The translations under genes and the position numbers were made by a program. Under the pieces are notes generated by a model, which saw nothing but the letters and a program-made list of their open reading frames with translations, was not told the DNA's origin and did no database searches. Shown here piece after piece: positions 1 to 10,410 of a stretch of 64,000 nucleotides of DNA; the stretch's first letter is position 1; each line of letters opens with the position of its first letter. Origin of the DNA: Pyropia yezoensis (taxonomy: Eukaryota > Rhodophyta > Bangiophyceae > Bangiales > Bangiaceae). The stretch spans positions 4,727,727 through 4,791,726 of the forward strand of contig CM020619.1 in assembly GCA_009829735.1 (NCBI GenBank), given 5' to 3'.

Positions 1-294
1 CACTGGCGGACGGCGCGTTCCCGTTTTCGGACCGGTGCGACCGCCGCGTTCCTTCTGCATCTGTTTTCTGGAGGGGGCCACCCGGCACCCCCTCCCTCAT
101 CGTGCAGGGCATGCAGTTGGTAGTCCTTTGGGTAGTAGTGAGGCTGTCCTCCCCGTCAAGCAAAACGCATATGCACCCTTCCGTGCCCTCTCCCGTCACA
201 CAACCCACGCTGCCCAGCACGCAACCCCGCAACCACGACCCTCCTCGGGCTCCCTCCGTCTCCGTTCCCAAGCCACCACCGCTCGCCCATTGGC

Positions 295-1188
295 TTAGAT
301 GGCCACTGTGTGACTGTTGTAGTCCACGTGGGGAAAGGCGCCAAAGCGCCCGTTGGTATTCACGGTCACGGGCGGCCCCGTCCAGCGGTTGAGCCGCACC
401 GCGGCCACGTCCGCGGGCGAGGACGCCACGTCCACCAGCACCACGGGGGTGACCACCACCCGCCGTGCGCGACGGCGGGTATGCCGCCGCCGCCGCCGTG
501 CCTGGATCATGTACGGTAGCCGTGCATGCCCGCCTAAGATTTAGGGGACACCGGCACCGGCGCCCGGGCCATCCTCGCCGTCTGTCCCGTCTGTATCGCC
601 GGCGCTCGCCCCATAGTCCTCCTCCCCACAGTCGAGGTGGTCCAGGGTGAGCGCGCCCGGCAGCCGCAGTGCAGGCGCATCGAGGTTATGCTTGCGGAGG
701 GCGTCGACGGGGAGCCTGAACACGGAGGCCTCCCCCGCCGTCTCGCGCGAAAAAAACTGAAGCGCAACAGCTTGGCAGGCAGACTCGCATCGATGCGCGC
801 GTGGACAGCTGCAGGCTGGACTGTCCGCCGACTGCTGGCGCCGGCATGGCCACCGCCACCGCCGCCGCTGCCGCCATCGCCGCCGCCACCGCCGCCGCCA
901 CCGCCGCCACCACCGTCAGGCCCCATGGGGATGCGCATCGACGGGTCTGCCCGGCTGGCCATCCAGACGCGCCGCGCGTGCGCAGGTGATGCCGGGGTTG
1001 GCGGTGCCAGTCGGAGGCGAAAACGGCTCAAACATCACGTCAAGGTCGTCGTCATCCCCATCATCGAAGGCGCGAGCGGTCGCCTCGGTGGCGGCATAGT
1101 CAACCACCCTTCTGGGGTCCGTCAAGCTGAGGGTGTCGCTCCCAGAGCCGGTGTCGCTGCTGTACGGAGAAGACGCGGAGCAACTTTA
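295..1188 (-). CDS. Fragmentary hypothetical gene (unrecognised product)
   Basis: Three protein-like stretches lie in one minus-strand frame: about 1188-916 (an acidic stretch FDDGDDDDLDVMFEPF), about 800-541 (QFFSRETAGEASVFRLPVDA, then a second acidic tail) and 470-295 (TPVVLVDVASSPADVAAVRL through PHVDYNSHTVAI to a TAA). Their composition is balanced and acidic, unlike the Arg/Pro-rich shadow frames around them. They are separated by stops and by a CGG run, so this is either a multi-exon gene whose splice sites I could not join in phase or a decayed one. No domain is recognised. The 5' end is unknown; an open stretch in the same frame continues to 1695 but looks less like protein. A function is not claimed. 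Confidence 0.3.
851..916. repeat. CCG/CCA trinucleotide microsatellite
   Basis: About 66 bases made almost only of CCG, CCA and close variants. They read as poly-Gly, poly-Ala or poly-Pro depending on frame. The run interrupts the minus-strand hypothetical coding stretch and explains several of the long open frames here. Confidence 0.85.
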
Positions 1189-2098
1189 CTCCGCGCAGCT
1201 GCCGTAGGTGCCCCCAGTCACTCCCTTCCGCCCTCCCTCCCCCGCCCTGCACGTCGCAACTATGGTGGCTGCAGCGCCCGCTCGGGGAGGTGTGATGGCG
1301 CTGCCCGCGCCCCTCCAGTCGTGGACGGTTCTGTTCATTTCGGTCCTATATCGCAGTGGCAACGCGGCATGCCACGATGGCGCCCCCCCCGGGCGAGCAC
1401 CCATGAGTGTGGGGGCCGTGTCTCCCCACACCCACGGCCGCGCGTGTGGAGAGACGACCATCTCGACACCACCCTCCCGCAACTGTCTGAAGACACAGCA
1501 GGGTCGAGGGAGGCTCGATCGTTTGGACGCGCCATAGGTACACGACAGCGAGGCCCCCGACAGCCAGATCTTTCGACCCGAGAGATACCTACTGTAGCCT
1601 CCTCGCGTGGTGGGGCCCCACGCGGGGCCTCGCTCGACGTTACATAGTGCCCCGCTCAGACCAATCACAGCCCGTACATAAGCGCTGACGGACATGGACA
1701 GTACGTATGTTCAGGAACGTCACCGAGCCCCCTCCTGGGCGAACATAGATACCGCGTATGTTCGCTCTGTATCCCCTTGTGGGCGGACGGACAGGCGGGC
1801 GACCGGGTAGAGTACTAAACTTTAGACTACTCCCCGTGTGCAGAGCATCCAGTGGAGGTTCATTGCGGCTGGGGATGGGTGACGCGTGCGCATGGCGGCC
1901 TCTATATCAGGGCTCCGCCGCCCAGCCGCATGACTCCGAGGTTTGGGGCACCCGCGGCCCCGCAGCCTCGCCGAGCGCGCCTGCGTCCCCCCTCCCGAGC
2001 TATTGACCCGCGCTTGCTCGCAGGGCACCTTGCCCCTCCCGGGCAGCACGCCCTGCAGGGGCCCCCTCTCCACCTGCGAGTGCCGCTGAGCCGCCAAA
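1189..2098. other. Upstream region of the DOMON/monooxygenase gene
   Basis: No gene is convincing here. An imperfect inverted repeat at 1421-1431 and 1444-1454 (TCTCCCCACAC against GTGTGGAGAGA) could form a hairpin. A TATA-like CTATATC lies at 1902-1908, about 190 bases before the ATG at 2099, and is the only promoter-like element I see. The open minus-strand stretch 1695-1186 has no recognisable domain. Confidence 0.4.
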
Positions 2099-4946
2099 AT
2101 GGTCGTCCGTCCCACCCGCCTGGCGCCGTGGCTCGCAGTGGCCACCGCCGCCGCGGCGGCGACGGTGGCCCCCGCGTCGGCGCTGTCCCGCGCCTACAAT
2201 GCGACCACGCCGCTCGCGGGGTCGGCGGCGGCGCTCCACTGGACGCTCCACGCGGCCACCATTGACCTGGCGCTGGTCATCACCGCCCCCGAAGTCGTCA
2301 CCCCGAACGCCTCTTCGCTGTGGATGGGCTTTGGGATTGGCGACCCGTCGTCGGGCAGCATGCTCGGCGCCGACATTGTGACAGCCGAGTTTGGAGGCAG
2401 CGGCGGTGATGGCGCGGCGTGCAAGCTCGTCGACCGGCACGTGCCGATGGTGTCCTACCCGCTGGACTCTTCTGAAGGTGGCGACGCGGTATTCCCCGTT
2501 CCGGACGCCTGCCCGGACAAGGCGTCGTGGGAGCTCGCCTCTTGTGTCGTCGACCCGTCGGCGGGCACGCTGACCCTGGAGGTCGGCCGCTCCCTCGCTG
2601 CCCCCGACCCCTCCCAGGACCGGGACATCGTGGCGGGATCGAACATCCTCATGTACGCGTATGGCAGGGGCTTTGGCTACCACGGCGCCGCCCGCCAAAC
2701 GGTGGAGGTGGACCTCTCCGCCACGGGGGCAGCCGCGGTTCAGTCCGGGGACCTGGCGTCCACAGGTGGGGTGCCTGCGGACGCAGACGGGGAGATTCTC
2801 CTGTCCATGCCCGATTACAACGTTTCAACGAACCAGACAGACTATGGCTGCGCGACATTTGAACTGCCCCCCCCTCCGCCAGGGCAGGTGCTCCAAGTGG
2901 TGGCGGCTGAGGCGGTGATTGATACAAAGACCGCCGGTGGGCGTCTGTCGCACCACCTGGTGCTGTTGTCGTGTACCAAGACGCCGCTGTTTGACGAGTT
3001 CAAGGCAGGGCGCTCATGCCTGGACGCAATGCCGGCTTGCACCCAGTCAATTTTTGGGTACGTGTGCTTGTAGGTGGCGTGGCTTGCTCAGCTTTCTTGA
3101 TGTGCTTTTATTGACTCGAAGGGTCTGCGGAGGGATCCCTGTTGGAACCACACTGACATACCTGCGCCTCTTCGTGGTCGATGTTGCATTGGGCAGGTGG
3201 GCGGTTGGGAGCCAGCCGCTCGTTATGCCCGAGGACGTTGGCTTTCCTATCACTGCAGATGAGCGCTACTTCCTGCTTCAGCTTCACTACGATAATCCAG
3301 ACGGCGAGGAGGGCGTCGTTGACAACTCGTCAGTGCGCCTCCACACGACGACCAAGCCCCGTCGGTACGACAGCGGCGCCATCGGGCTAGGCAACCTGGG
3401 CATCTTTATTGGCGACGAGCGGGTGGAAAGCGGCGTGAACTACACCTATACCTGCCCAAGCGAGTGCACGAGTCAGATGGCAGAGCCGGTGACTGTCTTT
3501 TACTCGGTGCGTTGGATGTGGAGCGTGGGGGGTCTCGTCGTCTTGATTTGCTGTTTTTCTCCGGGTCGGTCCTGTTGCCTGCATGATCTCCCGACGTCCC
3601 TTCCGCCAGCTTAGTCATGCTGCATACTAACTCCCTCGACTGTGACCAGACGACTGCTTGGAGAGTGTGGAAGCGTTGATTCCTGCTGTGCGACTGCTGT
3701 CGGATGTCATTTACAGGCTCTTCACGCCCACTACACCGCCCTACAGATGTGGACCAACATCTATAGGAACGGCACCTTTTTCAAGACCCTCGAGGGCTCC
3801 AAGCACTGGTCCAATGACCACCAGCGACCTACACTGTTTGAGCCAACCGTGCTCTACCCCGGCGATCGATTGACCGTGTCTGCCGAGTTTGGAGTGGACA
3901 AGCTTCTCGCCGCCGGCCGCCAGGCCCCCGCGTGGGGGTTGGGCACACCAGAAGAGATGCTGTTGACCGGGTTGTTTGTGTATCCTCGCCCCCGGCGGAC
4001 GGGTGTGCACGCGGCGCCGGGGGACACCATCACCACCTGTGGGGGCGTTCACGTGGGTTCCTTGGGGGAGGACTGGACGCTGTGCGGCGGGCGGGCGGTG
4101 ACCGTAAACAACGACAGTGCGTTAATTGAAGGTGTCGACTGGTTCAACGTGTCTGCGCGGGCGGTCCCGGACGAGGCCGGCTGGGCCGACCCGTTTAACG
4201 AGGCCCCCACCTGCCAGGCGCAGCAGCGGCCAACACCGTCGCCCGAGGCGTCGGGCGCCGACGGAGGCGAGTGCTTCCCAGCGGCTGCGACGGTGCGCCG
4301 CCGCCGCGAGGGCCATGAGTCGACGGCCCGGATGGACGACCTGCGCCTAGGCGACGAGGTGCTCGCCGCGGGCGGCGTCTACTCCCGCGTTTACCTGTGG
4401 AGCCACGCCGATGCGACGGCGGCCGCGACGTTTGTGCGGCTGGTCGCGGCCCGTGCCGCCGCCTTTGGGCCTCCGCAGTGTCCCCGCGTCGCGGGGGTGT
4501 GGTCGGCCACGTGCTGCGTGGTGGGGGCGAGCCACTCGCACACCCTACTTGTCAGCGCCGGCCACTTGCTGCCGGCGGTGGTGCACGGCGGTGGTGGCAA
4601 TGAAGTCCCCACCCTCACTGCAGCCGCCTCGCTCCGCGTGGGAGACATGCTCTTTGCGGCTGACGGGTCCCCGCTGACCATCACTGCCGTCTCTCCCCGG
4701 GTGACCGCGACTGGGCTCTATCACCCCCACACAACGGCGGGAAGCCTGGTGGTGGACGGAATGGTGGCGTCGGACCTCACGACCGCCCTGCCGGTGGCGC
4801 TGGCCGGGGCAGCGCTGGCGCCGCTGCGGGCCGCGGCGATGGCCGGCTGGACCGCGCCCGCGGCGGTGGTCAGCCGCCTGCTTCGGGCGGGGTGTGCGCC
4901 GTTGGTGCGCGCCGTCGCGGCCGCCTTGCGGTCGGTGGGCGCGTGA
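2099..4946 (+). CDS. Secreted DOMON - copper type II monooxygenase (DBH/PHM-like) - Hint fusion protein
   Basis: Three exons, 2099-3057, 3197-3506 and 3717-4946, joined in phase across GT-AG introns 3058-3196 and 3507-3716, encode 832 residues. The joins restore family motifs (IFGWAVGSQP and VFYSALHAHYT), which supports the model. Residues 1-28 look like a signal peptide. About 40-205 is a DOMON domain (WMGFGIGDPSSGSMLGADIV). About 225-515 is the Cu monooxygenase core with every expected ligand: CuA His285, His286 and His350; CuB His426, His428 and Met504. From Cys609 a Hint/Hog domain follows, with a catalytic-type block SAGH (Ser703, His706) in place of the usual TxxH and a hydrophobic tail to 832. 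Family knowledge predicts O2- and ascorbate-dependent hydroxylation by the core and self-cleavage at Cys609. The substrate is unknown. The gene stands alone. Confidence 0.85.
3058..3196 (+). other. Intron 1 of the DOMON/monooxygenase/Hint gene
   Basis: Donor GTACGT, acceptor TTGGGCAG, 139 bases. It splits a Gly codon (phase 2). Splicing restores FGWAVGSQPLVMPEDVG, the conserved strand of the PHM/DBH N-terminal domain, whereas read-through hits a stop at 3071-3073. Confidence 0.85.
3507..3716 (+). other. Intron 2 of the DOMON/monooxygenase/Hint gene
   Basis: Donor GTGCGT, acceptor ATTTACAG, 210 bases, phase 0. Splicing joins PVTVFYS to ALHAHYTALQMW, which creates the CuB His-x-His site expected in the family. 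Confidence 0.85.
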
Positions 4947-5818
4947 TGGTATATCTTTGCGAGGAGGGGTACGTGAATGGACTATACGGCGCCGTGAGTG
5001 CTTCTCTGTTGGCTTTGGCTTGGCGCTTGGGGACGGCCGCAAACGCGGAGGGACGGGGAAACCTTGCGCGACACGACCCCAAGGGGCGTGCTTGTTTCTT
5101 CAGAGCAGGCAGGTTGAATGCCTTACAGGGCAGCTGCTTCCGACGCTCGGCTAGTTCCATACATAGCCACGCGGACGACACGCGTGGGACGCCCAGGGCC
5201 GTTGGTCCCAGGACACGGGGGGGTCGTGCAGGCTTAAGTGTCTACCGGGTGTGTGTGGAATGATGATGTCTTTCAACCACTGTTTGCTTCCTGGGGGAGC
5301 TGTCCGTCATCCCATCCAGGGCTACGGTACACCGCTATGAAGCCCATGAGCTGCTTGTTGTCATGATGGAGACACAAAGAAACAGAACACGGTCTGACCA
5401 TGAAGCGGCCACGAGTAGGATGATAAACACGCGTACTGTCAGGACCCCGCATTCAAGCCTGGGGCCCCACGTTGGTCATCCGGCCGCCTGACGTACGAAC
5501 TGTATGTATGTACGTACGTCAGGCGGCCAGATGACCCATGCCAGGCGGCCAGATGACCAAGTATGTATGTATACATCCACCATGGTGGCAACTGGCAAGC
5601 GCCTCGGCCACCTGGCCACACGCACAAGGACGCTACACCGCCCCTCGACATCGACGCCCTCCGGCCGTCAACGAATAGTTTACGGAGCAGGCACAAACAA
5701 CACACACCATCACCACCACACACACACGGTGCGCCACCACCCCTCCATCCCCCCACTTACCCCCCCGCTCCCCTCCACCAGCAATCCCCGCCGCCGTCAA
5801 CCCTCCCCCCCCCCCTCC
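4947..5818. other. Intergenic region between convergent genes
   Basis: No gene seen. It lies between the 3' end of the plus-strand DOMON gene and the 3' end of the minus-strand methyltransferase gene, so it should hold both terminators. It contains a CA-rich stretch (about 5697-5726), C-rich runs near 5740-5815 and the inverted repeat listed separately. Confidence 0.6.
5474..5558. repeat. 23-bp inverted repeat with an extra direct copy
   Basis: Arms 5474-5496 and 5514-5536 are reverse complements with one mismatch, around a 17-base TATG-rich loop. Part of the right arm (CCAGGCGGCCAGATGACC) is repeated directly at 5541-5558. It could form a strong hairpin at the tail-to-tail junction of two genes, or be the remnant of a small inverted-repeat element. 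Confidence 0.7.
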
Positions 5819-6943
5819 TCAGCAGTGTCGCGCCTTAAGCGACGGCTCACTCACCCAGTACTCATTATGGCTCTTAACATTCTCCTCCACCAGGCAGTAG
5901 CCTGATCGCCGCAGCAGCGCGGCGCAGCGGTTCCCCTCGTCCCCCGCGGTGCACGACGCGCCCTGCTCCATGATGAGCACGTCAAACGAGACGACCGACA
6001 GGTCCAAGCTGTCCAGCACGTACCACTCGCTGCCCTCGACGTCCAGGCTAAACAGCGACACACGCCGCAGGCCGTGCCGCCGGAGCGTGTCGCCCAGCGG
6101 CTCACACGGCACGCTGACGGGGATGGACGCCTCGCCGCCCTTGGCGGTCATCATGGCTTGCACCTTGGGGTTGACAAACTCTGCGGCGCGCGCCCAGGGG
6201 CCCTCCCCGAGGAACCGCACCACCCCACGCTTGGCGCACACGGCCCCGTACAGCACCACCGCGTCGGGGCGGTTGGTGAGGGCGAGCTCATAGTTGCGCA
6301 CCGACGCGTCCATGAGGAGGCCCCGCCAGCCGAGGCTCTCCTCGTAAAAGAGCGAGTTGGCGTACCGCCGCCCGTCGAGCGCGCCAATCTCTACAAACGT
6401 GCCGTATCGCCGCGGGGCGGGGTCGGAAAAGAAGAGCTCGTACGCCCGCCGGTCGGGCTGGTCCACCACCACCGACGCGGTGCTGCCATTCGGCTGCACC
6501 ACGTCCGCGTGGTGGACCTGCCCGTAAAACTCACCTGGCGAAGGCGGCGTCGCCTCGTACCGGCCGCCGCTGCTCGCACGCGCCGCCGCCAGCAGCGCCG
6601 CCACGTCGCCACTCACGTCCGCCTCGTCGGCGGCGCCAAACGCGGCGCCCCCCCCAGGACGCCCCCCCACCAGCGACCACCCGCCAGCCCAGACGGCGGG
6701 CAGGCCACCCGCCCCGCCACAGCCGGTAACGCCCCCGCCTGGCCCCAGCACCACCCCGGCGGCGGCGCCGGCCACAAAGGCGGTGGCCGTCAGCGCCCAC
6801 CGGGAGCGGCCCCCCACCCACCCCCGCAGCCGGCCCACCGCCCGGCCCGCCACCGACTTGCGCGCCGCCGCCGCCACCCGCGCGGCGGCGGCGGTGGCCC
6901 CCCGTGGCGGCCGGATGCGGGGCGTCCCGGGCAACGATACGGG

Positions 6944-6974
<31 letters not shown>

Positions 6975-7517
6975 TTACCACCACCGCTTCCTCCCCCCCC
7001 AAAACCGCCCCCACCCCCACCCCCACCATCGCCAACGCCGCTAACAGGGGCGCCCCCCCCACCACCACCATGGTGTGGCGGCTGCAGCCCCCCCCCCCCG
7101 TCACGCCCCGCAGCTGCCGCCGCGGCGGCCGCTGCCGCCCGGCGGGACGCCTCCCATGCGGCGGCGGGGGCGGCGTCAAGGCCGGGGCGTCCCCCTCCCC
7201 CCCCCCCCACGCGGCGGCAGGGGGACCACCCGCCCCCCACGCCGCCTGCCCTGGCGGGGGGAGCGCCGCCCAGCCGGGCGCACCCCCCGCGCCACCGCCG
7301 CCGCCACCGCCGCCTGGCCACCCCGCCGGGGGGCCACCGCCGCCTCTGCCCGGTGGACCCCCATAAACGCCCCCCCCCCCGTCCGCCCAGCCACCGCCAG
7401 GGGAGCCCCCATAGGCGCTAGGAGAGCCCCCATAGGCGCCAGGGGAGCCCCCATAGGCACCCCCCCCCACCCCATCTGCTCCGCCACCGCCATACCCGCC
7501 GCCGCCCGCATACCCAC

Positions 7518-7551
<34 letters not shown>

Positions 7552-8109
7552 GCCGTCGCTGCCGCCATACCCGCCGACGCCGCCATAACCGCCCGCTGGC
7601 GGTGGCCTCGCGGCTACCGTCGCCGTCGCCGCAGGGGGGGGCGCCCACGCGGCACCCCCGCCGCCGCCGGCCGCTTGTGGAGGAGCCCACCCACCCCCAC
7701 CCCCACCCCCCCCGGCCGGGGGACCGCCCGGGCCGCCCCCGCCGCCGGCAGGGGCGGCCGGCCAGGCAGCGGGCCCCCCCCCGACCCCTCCCCCAGCTCC
7801 GCGCAGTCGGCGGGGCGGCGCCGCCGTGGCGGGAGGTACCGCCGCATTACCGCCGCCACCACCGCCGCCTCCGCCACCACCACCGCTGCCGCCGCCGCCG
7901 CTACCACCACCGGCGGCGGCGGGGCTCCCCCCCCCTCCCCCCCCCCGCCCCCCCCGCATGCCCATCGGCACGTACGCACGGGGCACGCGGCCGCGGGAGG
8001 CCGCCGAGGGGGCGGCCGCGGCGGCGGCGGCCGCGGCGGGGGCGGCCGCAGCAGCGGCGGCGGGGACTGTGGCGGCGGCGGCGGCGGCGGCGGGGTGGGG
8101 ATCCCCCAT
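5819..8109 (-). CDS. FkbM-family methyltransferase with membrane anchor and Gly-rich N-terminus (apparent frame break)
   Basis: The C-terminal half is a Methyltransf_21/FkbM domain: YGTFVEIGALDG (the SAM-binding loop, near 6430-6395), then SLFSLDVEGSEWYVLDSLDL (near 6060-6000) and SFDVLIMEQ. Before it is one hydrophobic segment, ALTATAFVAGAAAGVVLG (about 6800-6735), so a type II membrane protein with a lumenal catalytic domain is likely; this layout suits sugar O-methylation, but the substrate is unknown. Upstream, the frame starting at ATG 8109 (MGDPHP) is protein-like, with YGGSP repeats (about 7475-7395). It lies one frame away from the methyltransferase frame. The switch coincides with a run of 12 C at 7197-7208, so a homopolymer length error or real indel is the simplest reading; an intron is possible. 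The catalytic half (5819 to about 7190) is secure, the N-terminus is not. Confidence 0.7.
7197..7208. repeat. 12-C homopolymer at a reading-frame switch
   Basis: A pure C run where the minus-strand reading frame of the Gly-rich N-terminus (AAAWGGGEGD) meets the methyltransferase frame (GGRPGLDAAPAAAWEASRR). Adding one base, or removing two, would make one continuous frame from 8109 to 5819. Confidence 0.6.
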
Positions 8110-10410
8110 GAGCGGTGACAAAGGGGGTGGGTTGGGTGGCGGGGAGTGATGAGGGGAGGAGTGGGGGGGGGGGAGGGAGGGGGGAGGGGGGGCGGGGGGA
8201 AAGCGGGGCAGCAGGGCCAGCCGAGGTCGCAGGAGGGAACGGAAGAGGGGCGACCGCGGGACCCAACAGGAGTGCCAATGGGGAGCGGGACGTGGAGGGG
8301 GGTGGGGAAGGGGGATGCGCAGCAGCGCCGTGACGCGGGCGAGGGTGGGCGGGTGGGTGGGCGGGGGTCTGGCGGCGGTGCGGCGGGGGAGGGGACGGGG
8401 CACCGTGGGGCGGCGCCGAGGCCAGCCACCGACGCAGCCGCAGCCGGGGGACACACGCCGACCGGCGGCGCGCCAGCGGCGCGACGGCCCAACGACTGCC
8501 GTTTGGGGCGGTGGCGACGGGGGTGACAGCGGCGGCGGTAGGTAGCTACCCCCCGGCGGTGGGCGGCGAGAAGCGGCTCGGTAGGGACCGCGGCCCCCGC
8601 AGCCACGGCGGCCGCGGCCGGCCGGCCGCGGTCAGCGCCACGGCCGGCGGGGTCCGCGCCGCGCGGCGTGGCGGGCGGGCGGGCGGGGGGCCAACGCGTG
8701 CGGGACGCGGCGGCCACGCCGCCCCCCGCCCGCTCCCCAGCTGGGAATGCCCGCGGCCTTGCCACCCCCCTCCCCCACGCCCCCCCCCCCGCGACGACGG
8801 TCACCAGCCAACAACCAAAACCGCGATCACACAGCCAACACACCACCCGCCACCGCCCCCACCTCGCGCTCCTCCCCCCTCTCTCTCCCGATCCGCCACC
8901 GCTGCGCCCGCCGTAGGGCTACCCCCCCCCCCCCCCCCCCCCCCCGGGACAGGGGGGGGAGCAGACCAGCGCCCACGCACCACCACGTACGGGCGCGTGC
9001 CCGTGTGGACCGCGCGGGGAGGTGGCGCGCGTCGTCCGCGGTGGACAAGGACGGGGGGCGGGGGTGGGGGGGGGGGGTGGGGGGAGGCGGAGGTGCCGGC
9101 GGCGCCGACCGGGGCCGCCCGGCGTACCCGATTACACCGGTGGGAGCGGGTGAGAGCGGCGGCCTCCAGGGACAAACTGGGGCGCGCGCGTCCGTACCCG
9201 ACGGTTGGGGGTTGGGTGCGCCGTTGACGTTGGTGGGTGGCGCCAGGCAGGCAGGCCAGGCGCGCAGAGAAGTACCCCCCCCCCCCCCCCCAAACGAGGT
9301 CTGGGGGAGGTGGCCGCGCGACACCCACTGTCACTGGGGACTGCCGCCGCGGGGGGGTGTGCTGGCGCAGTGCCTCGAATGGCGGGGGGGGTGGGGGGTG
9401 GGTGGTGCGTGCTGCCCCCCCGTCGTGATCCGCGTCCTCGGTGCGCGCCGCCGCGCGCTCTGGGGGGATCATCCCCCGGAAGCCCCCCCTGTCGGGCCAG
9501 CCGGCCGTGGCCGGCGCGCGTCCCGCGGGCCGGCCCGGCCCCACGGGCGGCGGTTGCCTGCCACCGCCCGGCCGGCGGTTGCCGCTGCCCACCCTGCGCG
9601 GCGGTACGCCGCGGCTGGCGGCGCGGTGTGCCGGGAGCTGGTCGGTATGGCTGCGGCGGTGGCGCAGCGAGTGAGGGAGGGAGGTTGGGGGGGGGGGTCG
9701 TGCCGGGAGATGCGGGAGTGGTGGGGGGGGGGACGGCGTGTTGGGGGGGAGGGGCGGAGGGGCAGGGGGGGGGGGGGGAGGGAGGCGCACCACGCTGACA
9801 CCGTCGAGACGGATGCGGCGGCGGCGTCTATAGCTGCAGACCGCTGCGGACATACGGGGGGGGTGTCGATGACGGCCCGTCGCGACGCGGGCGGACCTCT
9901 CTCTGGTGGTAGCTGCCCGTTTTTTTTGTGCTTTCTCTGTATGTACACGCCGCCCACGTGGGTCCCTCTGCGACGGCCTCTTGGCGGCCAAGGGGACCGT
10001 GATGGCTACGGCGGGCCACACGGGTGGCGGCGGCACGCGTGCGCCGAGGCGCCCCCCCCCGCTCCCCCCGGTGGGGGGGGCCCCCCCCACCCTCCCCACC
10101 TCCCCACACTTGGATGTCTGCCTCGTCCCCCTTGTCGCTTTCCCGCTTTCTAGGCGTCGCCGCCCCCCCCTTTTGACCGCGCAGACCACGCACTTTGCCC
10201 CCCACAAGGGATGAAAGCTGCCTGCGGGGCACGGACCAGGGCCCTGCTGTTCCCGTCGACGACGCCGCCGCCCTCTTCATGGCAGCCCCACTTGAGATGC
10301 CGCTGCGCACAGGGGGGCACGCCTCCCTTCAGCCACCTTCCCCCCCCCCCCCCCCCCCCCCCTGGCAAGCGGCACGCGGCACGGCCCCACAGAGGAAGCA
10401 CCCGCCGGTC
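8110..10410. other. GC-rich intergenic region with long homopolymers
   Basis: No gene recognised. It contains a 24-C run at 8922-8945, C runs near 9278-9291 and 10341-10361, and many G runs. Long open frames on both strands (for example 8747-10153 plus and 8801-10207 minus) overlap completely and encode Arg/Pro/Gly-rich low-complexity sequence, as expected by chance at this base composition. The right edge (about 10199-10410) is the 3' flank of the minus-strand gene at 10411 and is shared with its paralog. Confidence 0.6.

Noticed and set aside
637-1647. Plus-strand 336-codon frame
   Set aside because: Low complexity with a poly-Pro run from the CCG repeat; the opposite strand has better protein-like stretches.
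8747-10207. Long overlapping open frames on both strands (each about 468 codons)
   Set aside because: They overlap fully, encode Arg/Pro/Gly-rich low-complexity sequence and show no motif; at this GC content stops are rare, so such frames are expected by chance.
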